A stretch of 64,000 nt of DNA from Gammaproteobacteria bacterium. GTDB lineage: Bacteria > Pseudomonadota > Gammaproteobacteria > Pseudomonadales > Azotimanducaceae. The notes below the pieces were generated by a model. That model made no database searches. It was given only the letters and a program-made list of their open reading frames with translations, and was not told where the DNA came from. Shown piece after piece: positions 9,537-17,944 of the stretch (the first letter of the stretch is position 1; every line of letters begins with the position of its first letter). Position numbers and translations under genes: made by a program. Location: the NCBI GenBank assembly GCA_026708185.1, contig JAPOVK010000017.1, forward strand, positions 1 to 64,000, in the 5' to 3' direction.

Positions 9537-9538
9537 CG

Positions 9539-9640
9539 CAACGTCTTCTCAATGCGCCCGCACTTCAGGTAGTCGTCGAACTCCTGCTCCCGACCCTTCG
9601 AATAGCGGGGCCAGTCAGACGGACTCGACGCCCGGAAGTC
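9539..9640 (-). pseudogene. Remnant of an IS91/IS801-like transposase (N-terminal zinc-binding region)
   Basis: On the minus strand an open stretch reads WPRYSKGREQEFDDYLKCGR then IEKTL, resembling the N-terminal part of IS91-family transposases, where a REFDEYLxCGRLEHGFLRVRC-type segment precedes the zinc finger. Nothing of the rest of the transposase is present, and the segment abuts the toxin gene end. Read as a decayed insertion scrap left by an earlier mobile element. Recognition rests on about 25 residues only. Confidence 0.4.
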
Positions 9641-9669
9641 GATCGTGACCCGACAGCGGTCGGTCGACG

Positions 9670-11241
9670 TCAGCCGTCTGCCGGCGCGGGCTTGAGACGC
9701 ACGACTCGACCGCCAGTTTGGTGCTCGAGCAACAGGTAGATCCAACCGCGCTCGTCGACGTCGACGTCCCGAATCCGCGCGAGATCCTCCAACAGGAGCT
9801 CCTCCCCGACGACGCGACCGTCCTCGACCTCGACGCGAACGAGATCGGACGCCTTCAGCGATCCAATCAGAAGGTCCCCTTGCCACTCCGGGAAGGCCGC
9901 ACCGTCGTAAACTACAAGGTTCGACACGGCAATCGACGGCGCCCATGCTTTTGCCGCGCGCTCCGTGTCCTCGAGTTCGATCTCACTCTGAGCACGTCCC
10001 CAGGCCACCTCGGTACCGTCATAGTTCAGCCCGGCCGAAAAGAGTGGCCACCCGTAATTCCGGCCTGGCAGCAGTCGATTGAGCTCGTCGCCGCCCCGCG
10101 GTCCATGCTCGGTGTTCCATGCTTTGCGGGTCCGCGGATCGTATGCGAGACCTTGCGGGGCCCGATGACCGTAGGTCCAGATCGTGTCCAATGCACCGGG
10201 CACGCCAACGAAAGGGTTGTCGGCCGGGATCCGCCCGTCGTCGTGCAGGCGATGCGTCTTGCCGTACGCGGTGCCAAGATCCTGAATTCCGTCCATGCTG
10301 CGCATGCCGGCGGTGATGAACACATGACCGTTGTCATCGAATGCGATCCGGCCACCGGAGACGGCATCGCCCCAGGTGCTGGCGTCGTAGGTTGGCGCCT
10401 GCCAGATCTTCTCCTCGTCGACCCAGCGGCCATCGCGGACACGCCCGCGCACGAGTACGTTGCGCGAGGTGAGAGGATTCTGCTCGCTTGCATCTACGCT
10501 TCCACATGCGCTGCAGCGTTGCGTGTAGTGAAGATAGATCCACCGGTTCTCGGCGAATCCCGGATGCAGGGCCACATCCAGAATCCAACCGGCACCGCGT
10601 TTGGCATCACCCTCGTAAGCCCGGTCGGGGACATCCAGATCGGTACGCGGTGTGCCTGCCACGTAGTCCGAAATCCGGCCCGCGGGCGACACGATCCGCA
10701 TGCCAGGCGTAGTCTCGGTCACAAGGATCGATCCGTCCGGTCGCACGGCAATCGAGTAGGGCTTCGGGTACGCAGCCCCTTGCCCGCCTAGGCCTTCCGC
10801 GACAAGCTCAACTGTCACAGTGTGCAATTGCGTGGTCAGAGGCCCGGACGGGAGCGCCCACTCGGTGCCGTCCGGGATGTACTGTGCCATGAGGTGGTCG
10901 ACCGAAAGCGCCGTGCGATGTTCGGCTATCAAGAGTGCCAACGCCTTGATCGCCTGGTCGTCAAGCGCGTCCGCCCAGGCCGGCATTCCCTTCGCTGGAT
11001 TGCCATTGGCGATGCTTGCACCAATCGCATCGATCGAATCGCCGCCGACAAGCGCGCGACCGACGAGTGCAACCCCTTGCACGGAACCTTCAAGCCGGTC
11101 GCCGTGGCAAACCGAGCAGTGCTCGGTGTAGATGGAGCGACTGAACTCAGCCGGGTGAGCCGGCGCGACGATTAGCAGAAGCACCGTCAAGGCGCCAAGT
11201 GTGTTTACGATCTCGATGCCGCCGTTTCTCTCAAACTGCAC
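9670..11241 (-). CDS. PQQ-dependent sugar dehydrogenase with N-terminal cytochrome c domain
   Basis: A 523-residue exported protein. GTG at 11241 gives a signal sequence with hydrophobic core ALTVLLLIVAPAHPA. A cytochrome c haem motif CSVCH sits at 42-46, with the likely Met ligand in KGMPAW. The remainder is the six-bladed soluble aldose-dehydrogenase (YliI/GdhB) propeller: YSIAVRPDGSILVTE, GWILDVALHPGF, YGHRAPQGLAYDP, NTEHGPRGGDELN and NYGWPLF are typical. The fused haem domain would pass electrons to the respiratory chain in the periplasm. The substrate is presumably an aldose or similar polyol; not determinable here. Confidence 0.9.
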   Translation of the reverse strand: MQFERNGGIEIVNTLGALTVLLLIVAPAHPAEFSRSIYTEHCSVCHGDRLEGSVQGVALVGRALVGGDSIDAIGASIANGNPAKGMPAWADALDDQAIKALALLIAEHRTALSVDHLMAQYIPDGTEWALPSGPLTTQLHTVTVELVAEGLGGQGAAYPKPYSIAVRPDGSILVTETTPGMRIVSPAGRISDYVAGTPRTDLDVPDRAYEGDAKRGAGWILDVALHPGFAENRWIYLHYTQRCSACGSVDASEQNPLTSRNVLVRGRVRDGRWVDEEKIWQAPTYDASTWGDAVSGGRIAFDDNGHVFITAGMRSMDGIQDLGTAYGKTHRLHDDGRIPADNPFVGVPGALDTIWTYGHRAPQGLAYDPRTRKAWNTEHGPRGGDELNRLLPGRNYGWPLFSAGLNYDGTEVAWGRAQSEIELEDTERAAKAWAPSIAVSNLVVYDGAAFPEWQGDLLIGSLKASDLVRVEVEDGRVVGEELLLEDLARIRDVDVDERGWIYLLLEHQTGGRVVRLKPAPADG

Positions 11242-11454
11242 AGAACCGTCCGCTCAACACACTATCAAAACAACGTTGGCGATGGGTTGACCGAACGGGT
11301 CGACGTCTGCTCTGAGTGAACAGTCGTCGCAATGGGGATGTTCATCCAAGGGGCGGAAAGTACCAGGGTCGATCAGCAATCGGTTGCGTGGGACAAGGAC
11401 GAGGGCATCGGGTTACATTGCACGCCTACTCAACGCAGGCGATGAGGAGTGCGC

Positions 11455-12666
11455 ATGGCCGAACTCGACGGACCGGCATTGGACGGACTGCGGATCCTCG
11501 ACATGACCCAGTACGAAGCGGGAACCTCGTGCACGCAGGCGCTTGCCTGGCTCGGTGCGGACGTCGTCAAGGTCGAGGCACCCGAGCACGGCGACCCGGG
11601 CAGGGCGGTGGGCCGCAGCGAGAACATGGAGTACTCCGCCTACTTCTGCAACTGGAACGCCAACAAGCGCAGCGTCGCCATCAACCTCCGCGAGCCCGAG
11701 GGCCATGCGCTGTTCATGCGCCTGCTGCCGAGCTTCGACGTCTTCGTCGAGAACTACGGTCCCGGCGTGATCGAACGGCTCGGCCTTGACTACGCCACGC
11801 TGAAGGAAGCGCACCCGCCATTGATTCACGCCCGCCTGAAGGGCTTCGGCACGTCGGGGCCGTATTCCGGCTTCAAGAGCTACGACATGATCGCGCAGGC
11901 CGCGGCCGGCGCCTTCTCCGTGACCGGGGAGGCCGACCGGCCACCGGTCATTCCGGGCCCGACCACCGGCGACTCCGGGACCGGTGTGCAACTCGCCATG
12001 GCGATCTTGGCGGCCTACGTGCAGCGGCTCCGCACCGGCAAGGGCCAGCAGATCGAAATCTCCATGCAGGAGGCCATGACGTATTTCATGCGCACGCGCG
12101 TCTCCGGCTCGAAGTGGGGCGAGCGGGCCGCGCCGCGCAACGGCGGATCGGGCGGGCTGCCGCCGGTGGACCTGTATCCGTGCAAGCCCTTCGGGCCCAA
12201 CGACTGGGTCTACCTGATGCCGATCACGGCGGGCCATTGGGACGACCTCTGCGTGGCCCTGGAACGTCCGGATCTGCTGGTGGACGAGCGCTTCACGGAC
12301 ATGCAGGCGCGCATCGCACACGGCGCCACCTTGTACGAGGAAGTGGCGCAATGGACTCGCGAGCGCACCAAGCAGGAGGTGATGGAGACGCTCGGCGGCG
12401 CAGGCGTGCCGTGCTCGGCCTGCCTGGACACCCGCGAGTTGCACACGGATCCGCACCTCGTGGCACGCGGTTTCGTGCACACGGTCGACCACCCCATGCA
12501 CGGCGCCGTGCGCTTGCTGGGATTCGCCCCCCGGATGTCCGAGTCCGACGTGCCGATCGCGCGGGCTCCGCTGCTAGGCGAGCACACCGCCGAGGTGCTG
12601 GGCGGCGAACTCGGGCTTGCGTCCGACGACTTGGACGGCCTCCGCGAGGCGGGGGTGATCCGATGA
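11455..12666 (+). CDS. CaiB/BaiF family CoA-transferase
   Basis: Type III CoA-transferase of 403 residues that swaps CoA between carboxylic acids. ATG 11455 is chosen because GAGGAG lies 5 bases upstream; a GTG at 11449 overlaps that site. Landmarks are GLRILDMTQYEAGTSCTQ, LAWLGADVVKVEAPEHGDPGR, the NKRSVAINLREPEG segment, and GDSGTG with Asp173 in the position of the formyl-CoA transferase nucleophile. The downstream SDR gene overlaps by 4 bases (ATGA), so the two probably act in one pathway, although the SDR is frameshifted as read. Confidence 0.92.
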   Translation: MAELDGPALDGLRILDMTQYEAGTSCTQALAWLGADVVKVEAPEHGDPGRAVGRSENMEYSAYFCNWNANKRSVAINLREPEGHALFMRLLPSFDVFVENYGPGVIERLGLDYATLKEAHPPLIHARLKGFGTSGPYSGFKSYDMIAQAAAGAFSVTGEADRPPVIPGPTTGDSGTGVQLAMAILAAYVQRLRTGKGQQIEISMQEAMTYFMRTRVSGSKWGERAAPRNGGSGGLPPVDLYPCKPFGPNDWVYLMPITAGHWDDLCVALERPDLLVDERFTDMQARIAHGATLYEEVAQWTRERTKQEVMETLGGAGVPCSACLDTRELHTDPHLVARGFVHTVDHPMHGAVRLLGFAPRMSESDVPIARAPLLGEHTAEVLGGELGLASDDLDGLREAGVIR

Positions 12667-13429
12667 GCGCCCAGCCGGTCTGCCTCGTCATTGGCGCGGG
12701 CGCGGGCATCGGCGGCACGGTCGGCAAGCGGTTCGCCCGGGAGGGCTATCACGCCGTGCTCTGCCGCCGCAGCGACGGCGCAGGTCTCGCCAAGCTCGTC
12801 GAGGCGATCGAAGGCGAAGGCGGCCACGCGTCCGGCTTCCTCATGAATGCGATCGAGGACAACGCGATCGAAGACCGCGTCGCCCATGTTGAGGCCGAAA
12901 TCGGCCCCATCGAGGTCGTGATCTACAACCTCGGCGCGCAGATCGGCAACCGGGCCTTGTCCGACACCAGCGACAAGGCATTCGAGATGGGCTGGCGGCT
13001 CGCGACGTTCGGTTTGTTCCGGCTCGCGAAGGCCGTCTGTCCGGCGATGGTGGATCGAGGCCGCGGCACGATGATCGTGACCTCCGCGACGGCGGCCGTT
13101 CGCGGCAACGCCGGCCAGCACTCCCATGCCGCCGCCATGGGCGGCCGACGCTTGCTGTGTCAAACGCTGAACGCCGAACTGTCGCCGAAGAACATCCACG
13201 TCGCGCACGTCGTCGTCGACGCTCGGTGGACGCACCCGACACCTTGGGCAAGATGCTCGGGCCGGAGCGTTTCCAGGCCTTAAGAGACACGAAGGGCGCC
13301 GAGGACGGGCTCATGCTGCCGGAGCGGATCGCCGACACCTACTGGCACATCGCGCAGCAGCATCGCTCGGTCTGGACCCACGAGTTGGACGTCAGGTCGT
13401 TTTCGGACCTACCGTGGTGGAACCACTGA
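12663..13429 (+). pseudogene. Short-chain dehydrogenase (SDR) family gene, frameshifted
   Basis: Starts ATGA-coupled to the CoA-transferase. The first about 187 codons read as an SDR: VIGAGAGIGGTVGKRFAREG (nucleotide site), VIYNLGAQ, and a TSATAAVRG strand. At about 13221-13226 the coherent reading jumps to the next frame: VVVDA in frame one, VDAPDTLGKMLGPE and the C-terminus through WWNH in frame two. One missing base explains it. In addition the usual YxxxK catalytic pair is absent; the aligned stretch is QHSHAAAMGGRR. Either a real pseudogene, or a sequencing error in a non-canonical SDR. Unrepaired, the product would end at 13283. Confidence 0.8.
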
Positions 13430-13528
13430 GCGCCTAGCGTTCAGCCCGCGGCCGGGCGGACGGCGCGCGCGGACCGGTAGGTCCGCCACGTCCACGTCCG
13501 CATTCGGGCCCCGCTGACATTCTGAGTC

Positions 13529-14095
13529 TCAGCGGTCGGCGGATACAGTGAGTCGAGTGTACCGGCCTGGCTTGTAGCCGTGCAGGTGCCGGGCAGCGGC
13601 CGCGATTTCCTCATCGTCCGGGTCCGTTTCCCATACCGCTGGCCCCATGCCTTCCCGCGCGGCGATCAACTCGCCGTCGAGTCCCAGGATCGAGTCGGCC
13701 AAGGCGACGATGCGTCGGTTCGGCCACGCGTAGGGTGACGCTTCGCGGAGGGCGGTCGCGGACCTTCGCGGGTCGCCGGAGTGCAGCACGTGCGCGATCA
13801 GCGCCGCTGCGGTCGAGCGGCTGACGCCCGCGTGGCAGTGGATCAGCAGCGCGGCTTTCCCATCCCAGGTGCGGAGGAATTCAACCAACTCCACGATGTG
13901 ACGGGTTTCGGGCAGCACTTCGCCAGGCTGGGCTTCGACAATGTCGTGGACGGGGCATCGATGGTGCCGGGCCGGATCGACTCCCGCTGGCGTGGGAGGC
14001 TGAGCATTCGGTTGGATGATTGAGACGAGGTCGCGCACGCCGAGTTGCGGCACGAGATAGGGCATGTCAGCGAGGCTTGAAACGTAGATCGTCAC
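13529..14095 (-). CDS. Tyrosine/dual-specificity phosphatase-like protein
   Basis: A 188-residue protein with the P-loop motif HCHAGVSRS (catalytic Cys87 and Arg93 in a CX5R loop), preceded by a strand (ALLI) and followed by an alpha helix (TAAALIAHVL), as in DSP-type phosphatases. The GTG at 14095 is preferred: an AAAGGGA lies about 6 bases upstream and the protein then begins TIYVSSLADMPYLV; a start at 14128 is possible. The C-terminus is extended. Substrate unknown; this bacterial family acts on phosphotyrosine or other phosphomonoesters. It is divergent from the acyl-CoA dehydrogenase that follows. Confidence 0.75.
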   Translation of the reverse strand: MTIYVSSLADMPYLVPQLGVRDLVSIIQPNAQPPTPAGVDPARHHRCPVHDIVEAQPGEVLPETRHIVELVEFLRTWDGKAALLIHCHAGVSRSTAAALIAHVLHSGDPRRSATALREASPYAWPNRRIVALADSILGLDGELIAAREGMGPAVWETDPDDEEIAAAARHLHGYKPGRYTRLTVSADR

Positions 14096-14240
14096 GGATG
14101 GTCCCTTTGGTCGGGCGCCGCCTGGCAACTCCGGTGCGCTCGAAGCATTCTACTTGGTCTCCGCGCGGGGCTTGCGCGAGGCTGGAAACACCGTCAAGGT
14201 AGCCGTCTACCCAAGGGTGCCGAAGGAGAGCGAACCACCG

Positions 14241-15410
14241 ATGAGTTTCCGAGAGGAAGTGCGCGACTGGCTGGAAGACAACTGCCCGCCGAGCATGCGC
14301 GACGGCAAGGCTGGCAGCACCGGTGGCGGTCGCCGTGCGACGTATCCGAACCCGGAGTTGAAGGTCTGGCTGGACCGCATGGCCGAGCGCGGCTGGACGG
14401 CGCCGATGTGGCCCTCGGCCTATGGCGGCGGTGGTCTGGACCGCGACCAGAACAACGTCCTCAACGAGGAAATGCGCCGCATCGGTACCAACTATCCGCA
14501 CAGCGGCATGGGCCTTTCGATGATCGGCCCGGCGCTGCTCGAGTTCGGAACGGAAGAGCAGAAGCGGGAGCATCTGCCGAAGATCGTGCGCGGCGACATC
14601 TGGTGGTGCCAGGGCTACAGTGAACCAGGGTCAGGCTCCGATCTCGCGAGCCTGCAAACGAAGGCCGTGGAGGATGGCGACGACTACGTCATCAACGGCT
14701 CGAAGATCTGGACATCCGGTGCCAACTTCGCCGACTGGATGTTCTGCTTGGTGCGCACGAACCCGGACGTGTCCAAGCACGAGGGGATCTCCTTCATCCT
14801 GTTCGACATGGAAACGCCCGGCGTCTCCGTCAAGCCGATCAAGCTGATCAGCGGCATGTCGCCGTTCTGCCAGACCTTCCTCGACGATGTGCGGGTGCCA
14901 AAGCGGAACGTCGTCGGCGAGTTGAACCAGGGCTGGACCGTGGGCAAGCGGCTCCTGCAATACGAGCGCACGTCCATCGGCGGCATGGGCGGCAGCACCG
15001 CGCGCACCGGCTACGGACTGGCGGAGCTCGCGAAGCGCTACGTCGGCGACGACGACGGCAGGATCGCCGATCCGACGACACGCGCCGACGTGATCGAGCA
15101 CCGCATCACCGACATCGCCTACGGGCTCACCGTGCGCCGCAGCGGCGAGGAGATGCGCTCCGGAAAGGCGCCGACGTTCCTGTCGTCGATGTTCAAGCTC
15201 TACGGCACCGAGCAGAACAAGCGCCGGCTGGACCTGTCGCTCGACATCATGGGCAGCAAGATGCTCGGTTGGGAAGGGGACGGGTTCGAACCGCGGGAAC
15301 TTGGGACGACCCGGGAGTGGCTGCGTTCGAAAGCCAACTCGATCGAAGGCGGGACGTCCGAGGTGCAACTGAACATCATTGCGAAACGCATTCTGGGGTT
15401 GCCGGACTAG
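14241..15410 (+). CDS. Acyl-CoA dehydrogenase
   Basis: FAD flavoprotein of 389 residues that would introduce a trans-2,3 double bond into an acyl-CoA. ATG 14241 gives SFREEVRDWLEDN, the normal beginning, with GAAGGAGA upstream. Family motifs: GYSEPGSGSDLASLQTKA (FAD/substrate region), INGSKIWTSGANFADWMFCL, and near the end IEGGTSEVQLNIIAKRILGL. The chain and branch preference cannot be read. Followed 37 bases later by the metallo-beta-lactamase-fold gene on the same strand. Confidence 0.92.
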   Translation: MSFREEVRDWLEDNCPPSMRDGKAGSTGGGRRATYPNPELKVWLDRMAERGWTAPMWPSAYGGGGLDRDQNNVLNEEMRRIGTNYPHSGMGLSMIGPALLEFGTEEQKREHLPKIVRGDIWWCQGYSEPGSGSDLASLQTKAVEDGDDYVINGSKIWTSGANFADWMFCLVRTNPDVSKHEGISFILFDMETPGVSVKPIKLISGMSPFCQTFLDDVRVPKRNVVGELNQGWTVGKRLLQYERTSIGGMGGSTARTGYGLAELAKRYVGDDDGRIADPTTRADVIEHRITDIAYGLTVRRSGEEMRSGKAPTFLSSMFKLYGTEQNKRRLDLSLDIMGSKMLGWEGDGFEPRELGTTREWLRSKANSIEGGTSEVQLNIIAKRILGLPD

Positions 15411-15447
15411 GCAGATCGTCATGGCGGCGACATTTGGGAGGAAGAGG

Positions 15448-16419
15448 ATGAAGAAGATGTTGTTGGCCATGGCGGCCGTTCTTGCCGGTATGAGCACCGC
15501 TGCCCAAGAGGAACAAGGGGAAGCCGCCGCGAGCGACGAACCGCTCAACCTCGAGCAGCTTTTGGCGATGTTCAACTGGGACTTCGACGCGGTCGAGATC
15601 ACCACTGAACAGGTCGGCGAGGGCCTCTACGTGCTGTTCGGCGCGGGCGGCAACATCGCGGTCTCCGTGGGCGAGGAAGGGGTCCTGATCGTGGACGACA
15701 TGTTTCCGGAGCTGATCCCAAAGATCGAAGCGGCCATCCGCGAGATTGGCGGGGATGGCGTTGACCTCGTGGTCAATACCCATTGGCACTTCGACCACGC
15801 CGAAGGCAACCTTGCCCTCGGCCCAGCGGGTACGACGATCGCCGCGCACGTCAACTCCGCAGAGATGATGTCGAAAGAGAACATCCTCAACATGGTCATC
15901 ACCAAGTATCGGCAGCCCGCGTACCCGCCCGCGGCACGCCCGTCGATCGTTTTCGACGACCGCAAGCGCTTCGACTTCAATGGCGAGGAGATTGACCTCG
16001 TCCACGCAGGCCCCGCGCACACGGCGGGCGATACGGCCGTGATCTTCAAGGACCACAACGCCGTGCACTTCGGTGACGTGTTCAACAACGCAGGCTACCC
16101 GTTCATCGACGTCGACAGCGGTGGCAGCATCGACGGCATGATCCGCTTCTGCCAGGCCATCCTCGACGAGGTTGGCCCCAACGGCATCATCATCCCGGGC
16201 CATGGTCCGGTCACCGACAGCGCCACACTGCAGGCCTACATCGACATGCTAAGAACCGTACGCGATCGCGTCGCGGCGCAGATGGCCGAGGGCAACAGCC
16301 TGATGGCCGTCGTGGCCTCCGGCGTGACTGGGGAGTTCGACGAGACCTACGGACCCGTGTCCGGCTCGCTCGGCTTCGTCGACCGCGTGTACACCAGCCT
16401 GCAGCGCGACGCCGAGTAG
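15448..16419 (+). CDS. Secreted metallo-beta-lactamase-fold hydrolase
   Basis: A 323-residue protein with signal peptide MKKMLLAMAAVLAGMSTAAQ. The zinc motif HWHFDH is at His112, His114, Asp116 and His117; a downstream HTAGD motif and PGHGPV supply further ligands. The start at ATG 15448 is supported by GGGAGGAAGAGG just upstream. Homologues with this short-loop, exported form include cyclase-like and glyoxalase-II-like hydrolases; a beta-lactamase role is not implied. Likely periplasmic, binuclear zinc. Fourteen bases separate it from the VOC gene. Confidence 0.88.
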   Translation: MKKMLLAMAAVLAGMSTAAQEEQGEAAASDEPLNLEQLLAMFNWDFDAVEITTEQVGEGLYVLFGAGGNIAVSVGEEGVLIVDDMFPELIPKIEAAIREIGGDGVDLVVNTHWHFDHAEGNLALGPAGTTIAAHVNSAEMMSKENILNMVITKYRQPAYPPAARPSIVFDDRKRFDFNGEEIDLVHAGPAHTAGDTAVIFKDHNAVHFGDVFNNAGYPFIDVDSGGSIDGMIRFCQAILDEVGPNGIIIPGHGPVTDSATLQAYIDMLRTVRDRVAAQMAEGNSLMAVVASGVTGEFDETYGPVSGSLGFVDRVYTSLQRDAE

Positions 16420-16432
16420 GGATCTGACTCCC

Positions 16433-17193
16433 ATGTGGCTGCGGTTGCGACAGATCGCCTTCGTCGCCGAGCAACTGGCGCCGGTGGAGGCGGACCTCAT
16501 CGACGTGCTCGGCGTCAAGGTGTGCTTCAACGACCCCGGCGTCGGCACGTTCGGCCTGCACAACGCCTTGTACCCGGTGGGCAGCCAGTTCATCGAGGTC
16601 GTCGCACCCATCGATCCGGCCGAGGACACCGCCGGCAAGCGTTACCTGGACCGACGCGGCGGCGACGGCGGCTACATGGTCATCACGCAGTGCGACGACC
16701 AGGCCCCGCGCCGAGCGAAACTCCAAGAGCTCAACATCCGCCTCGTGAGCGACCATGCCGGCGCATCGTTCGTGAACATGCAGCTGCATCCCAAGGACAC
16801 CGGCGGCTCGTTCTTCGAGATCGACCAGATGATGGGCGAGGGCGCCGACGACCCGGCTGGCCCCTGGCATCCCGCCGGTCCCAACTGGGAAGCCGCGCGG
16901 ACCGAACGCGTCCGTGGTATCGCGGGCGCGGTGATGCAGTGCGACGACCCGGACGCCGTGGCCGCTCGCTGGTCCGCGATCGCAGAGATTCCGCTACGCG
17001 GCAACGTGCTGCCGCTTGAGAACGCAGAACTGCGCTTCGTGCCGGCGCCGACGGCCGGCCGGAAGGACTTTCGGAGCTCGACATTCGAACCGACCACCCG
17101 GATGAAGTGCTGGAAGCTGGCGACAGACGCGCGTTGCGAACCGGCGATGCTCAAGTCACCATCGGCGGCATGCGCCTAAACCTGGTTCGTTGA
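16433..17193 (+). pseudogene. VOC/glyoxalase-like protein gene, frameshifted near the 3' end
   Basis: The product up to about residue 210 is a VOC (vicinal oxygen chelate) protein of the Glyoxalase_3-like type: LRQIAFVAEQLAPVEADL at the start, then GTFGLHNALYPVGSQFIEVV and GGYMVITQCDD. At about 17062-17065, within GGAAGG, the sensible frame shifts: reading on from GGA at 17065 gives GLSELDIRTDHPDEVLEAGD, then VTIGGMRLNLVR and a TGA at 17191-17193, a clean VOC C-terminus. The uncorrected frame instead ends at 17179 with a composition unlike the family. A single missing base explains it. Confidence 0.75.
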
Positions 17194-17202
17194 GAGGTCC
17201 GT

Positions 17203-17565
17203 CTAATCCTCCGGTTCGGCTGTGGTAGCGGCCATGCGTTCAACGGCGGAGGCCAACTCAGGCAAGTCTCTCTCGACTACGCTCCAGACGACCGCCCGGT
17301 CAATCGCCAAGTAGTCGTGCGCCAGCACGTTGCGAAAGCCGGCAATTGACCGCCACGGGATCGCCGGCTCCGTGTCCTTGAGCGGCTCTGCCAACCTTTG
17401 GGCGGACTCCGCCGGAGTCTGCAGATTTCGGAGCACGGCGTCCTGCACCATATTCGACTCGTAGAACGTCGACCGATCCCTGCCGTCCGTGTACCTGTCG
17501 ATGCGTTCGATACACTCGGCGATGTGACCGAGAAGCACTCTGTCGCTTCGCCGGCCGGGTTTCAC
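17203..17565 (-). CDS. hepT: HepT-like protein (DUF86), toxin of a MntA-HepT module
   Basis: A 120-residue helical protein. It contains the HEPN-type motif RNVLAHDYL (Arg-X4-His followed by Tyr), the ribonuclease signature of HepT toxins, within a four-helix pattern (LGHIAECIERIDRYTDG early on). Its ATG overlaps the stop of the upstream nucleotidyltransferase gene (ATGA 17562-17565). Known HepT toxins cleave RNA and are silenced when MntA transfers AMP groups onto the Tyr next to the motif; that Tyr is present. Confidence 0.85.
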   Translation of the reverse strand: MKPGRRSDRVLLGHIAECIERIDRYTDGRDRSTFYESNMVQDAVLRNLQTPAESAQRLAEPLKDTEPAIPWRSIAGFRNVLAHDYLAIDRAVVWSVVERDLPELASAVERMAATTAEPED

Positions 17566-17846
17566 AGCGCTTGTGCCTCGTCGAGCACTTGGTTCCGGAA
17601 CGCAGGATGGAGGCTGGCTTCGGTCACGACATCGACTCGGCGCCGGAGGAGATCTTGGACATCCATCAACAAACCGCCGAGTGCCAGGCCCGTTCGCTCC
17701 GGCGGCAGCGACACCAGCAAGTCGACGTCGCTTAAGTCGTCCGCATCGCCTCTGGCCATCGACCCGAATACCCGAACGTCACGCACTCCGTGGCGTTCGG
17801 CGAGGGCTAGGATTTCGTCGCGGTGTTGTTCGATCAAAGAGTGCAT
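17562..17846 (-). CDS. mntA: MntA-type minimal nucleotidyltransferase antitoxin
   Basis: A 94-residue minimal nucleotidyltransferase. The GSX10DXD motif is complete in GSMARGDADDLSDVDLLV, where the two aspartates bind magnesium. The start at ATG 17846 gives MHSLIEQHRDEILALAERHG, the standard beginning; no clear ribosome-binding site is visible. Coupled by 4-base overlap to the HepT gene. In characterised pairs this enzyme AMPylates the toxin. The module lies next to two other genes with damage or insertions, so the region looks hospitable to accessory DNA. Confidence 0.85.
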   Translation of the reverse strand: MHSLIEQHRDEILALAERHGVRDVRVFGSMARGDADDLSDVDLLVSLPPERTGLALGGLLMDVQDLLRRRVDVVTEASLHPAFRNQVLDEAQAL

Positions 17847-17944
17847 ATCGAAAGGGCTAGCAAGTCGATCAGGGCACGCTGATAGTATCGCTCTGGCACG
17901 CCGGACGTGGTGTAGTCGTCTCAATCGCTCTAGGGGCTCGGCCT

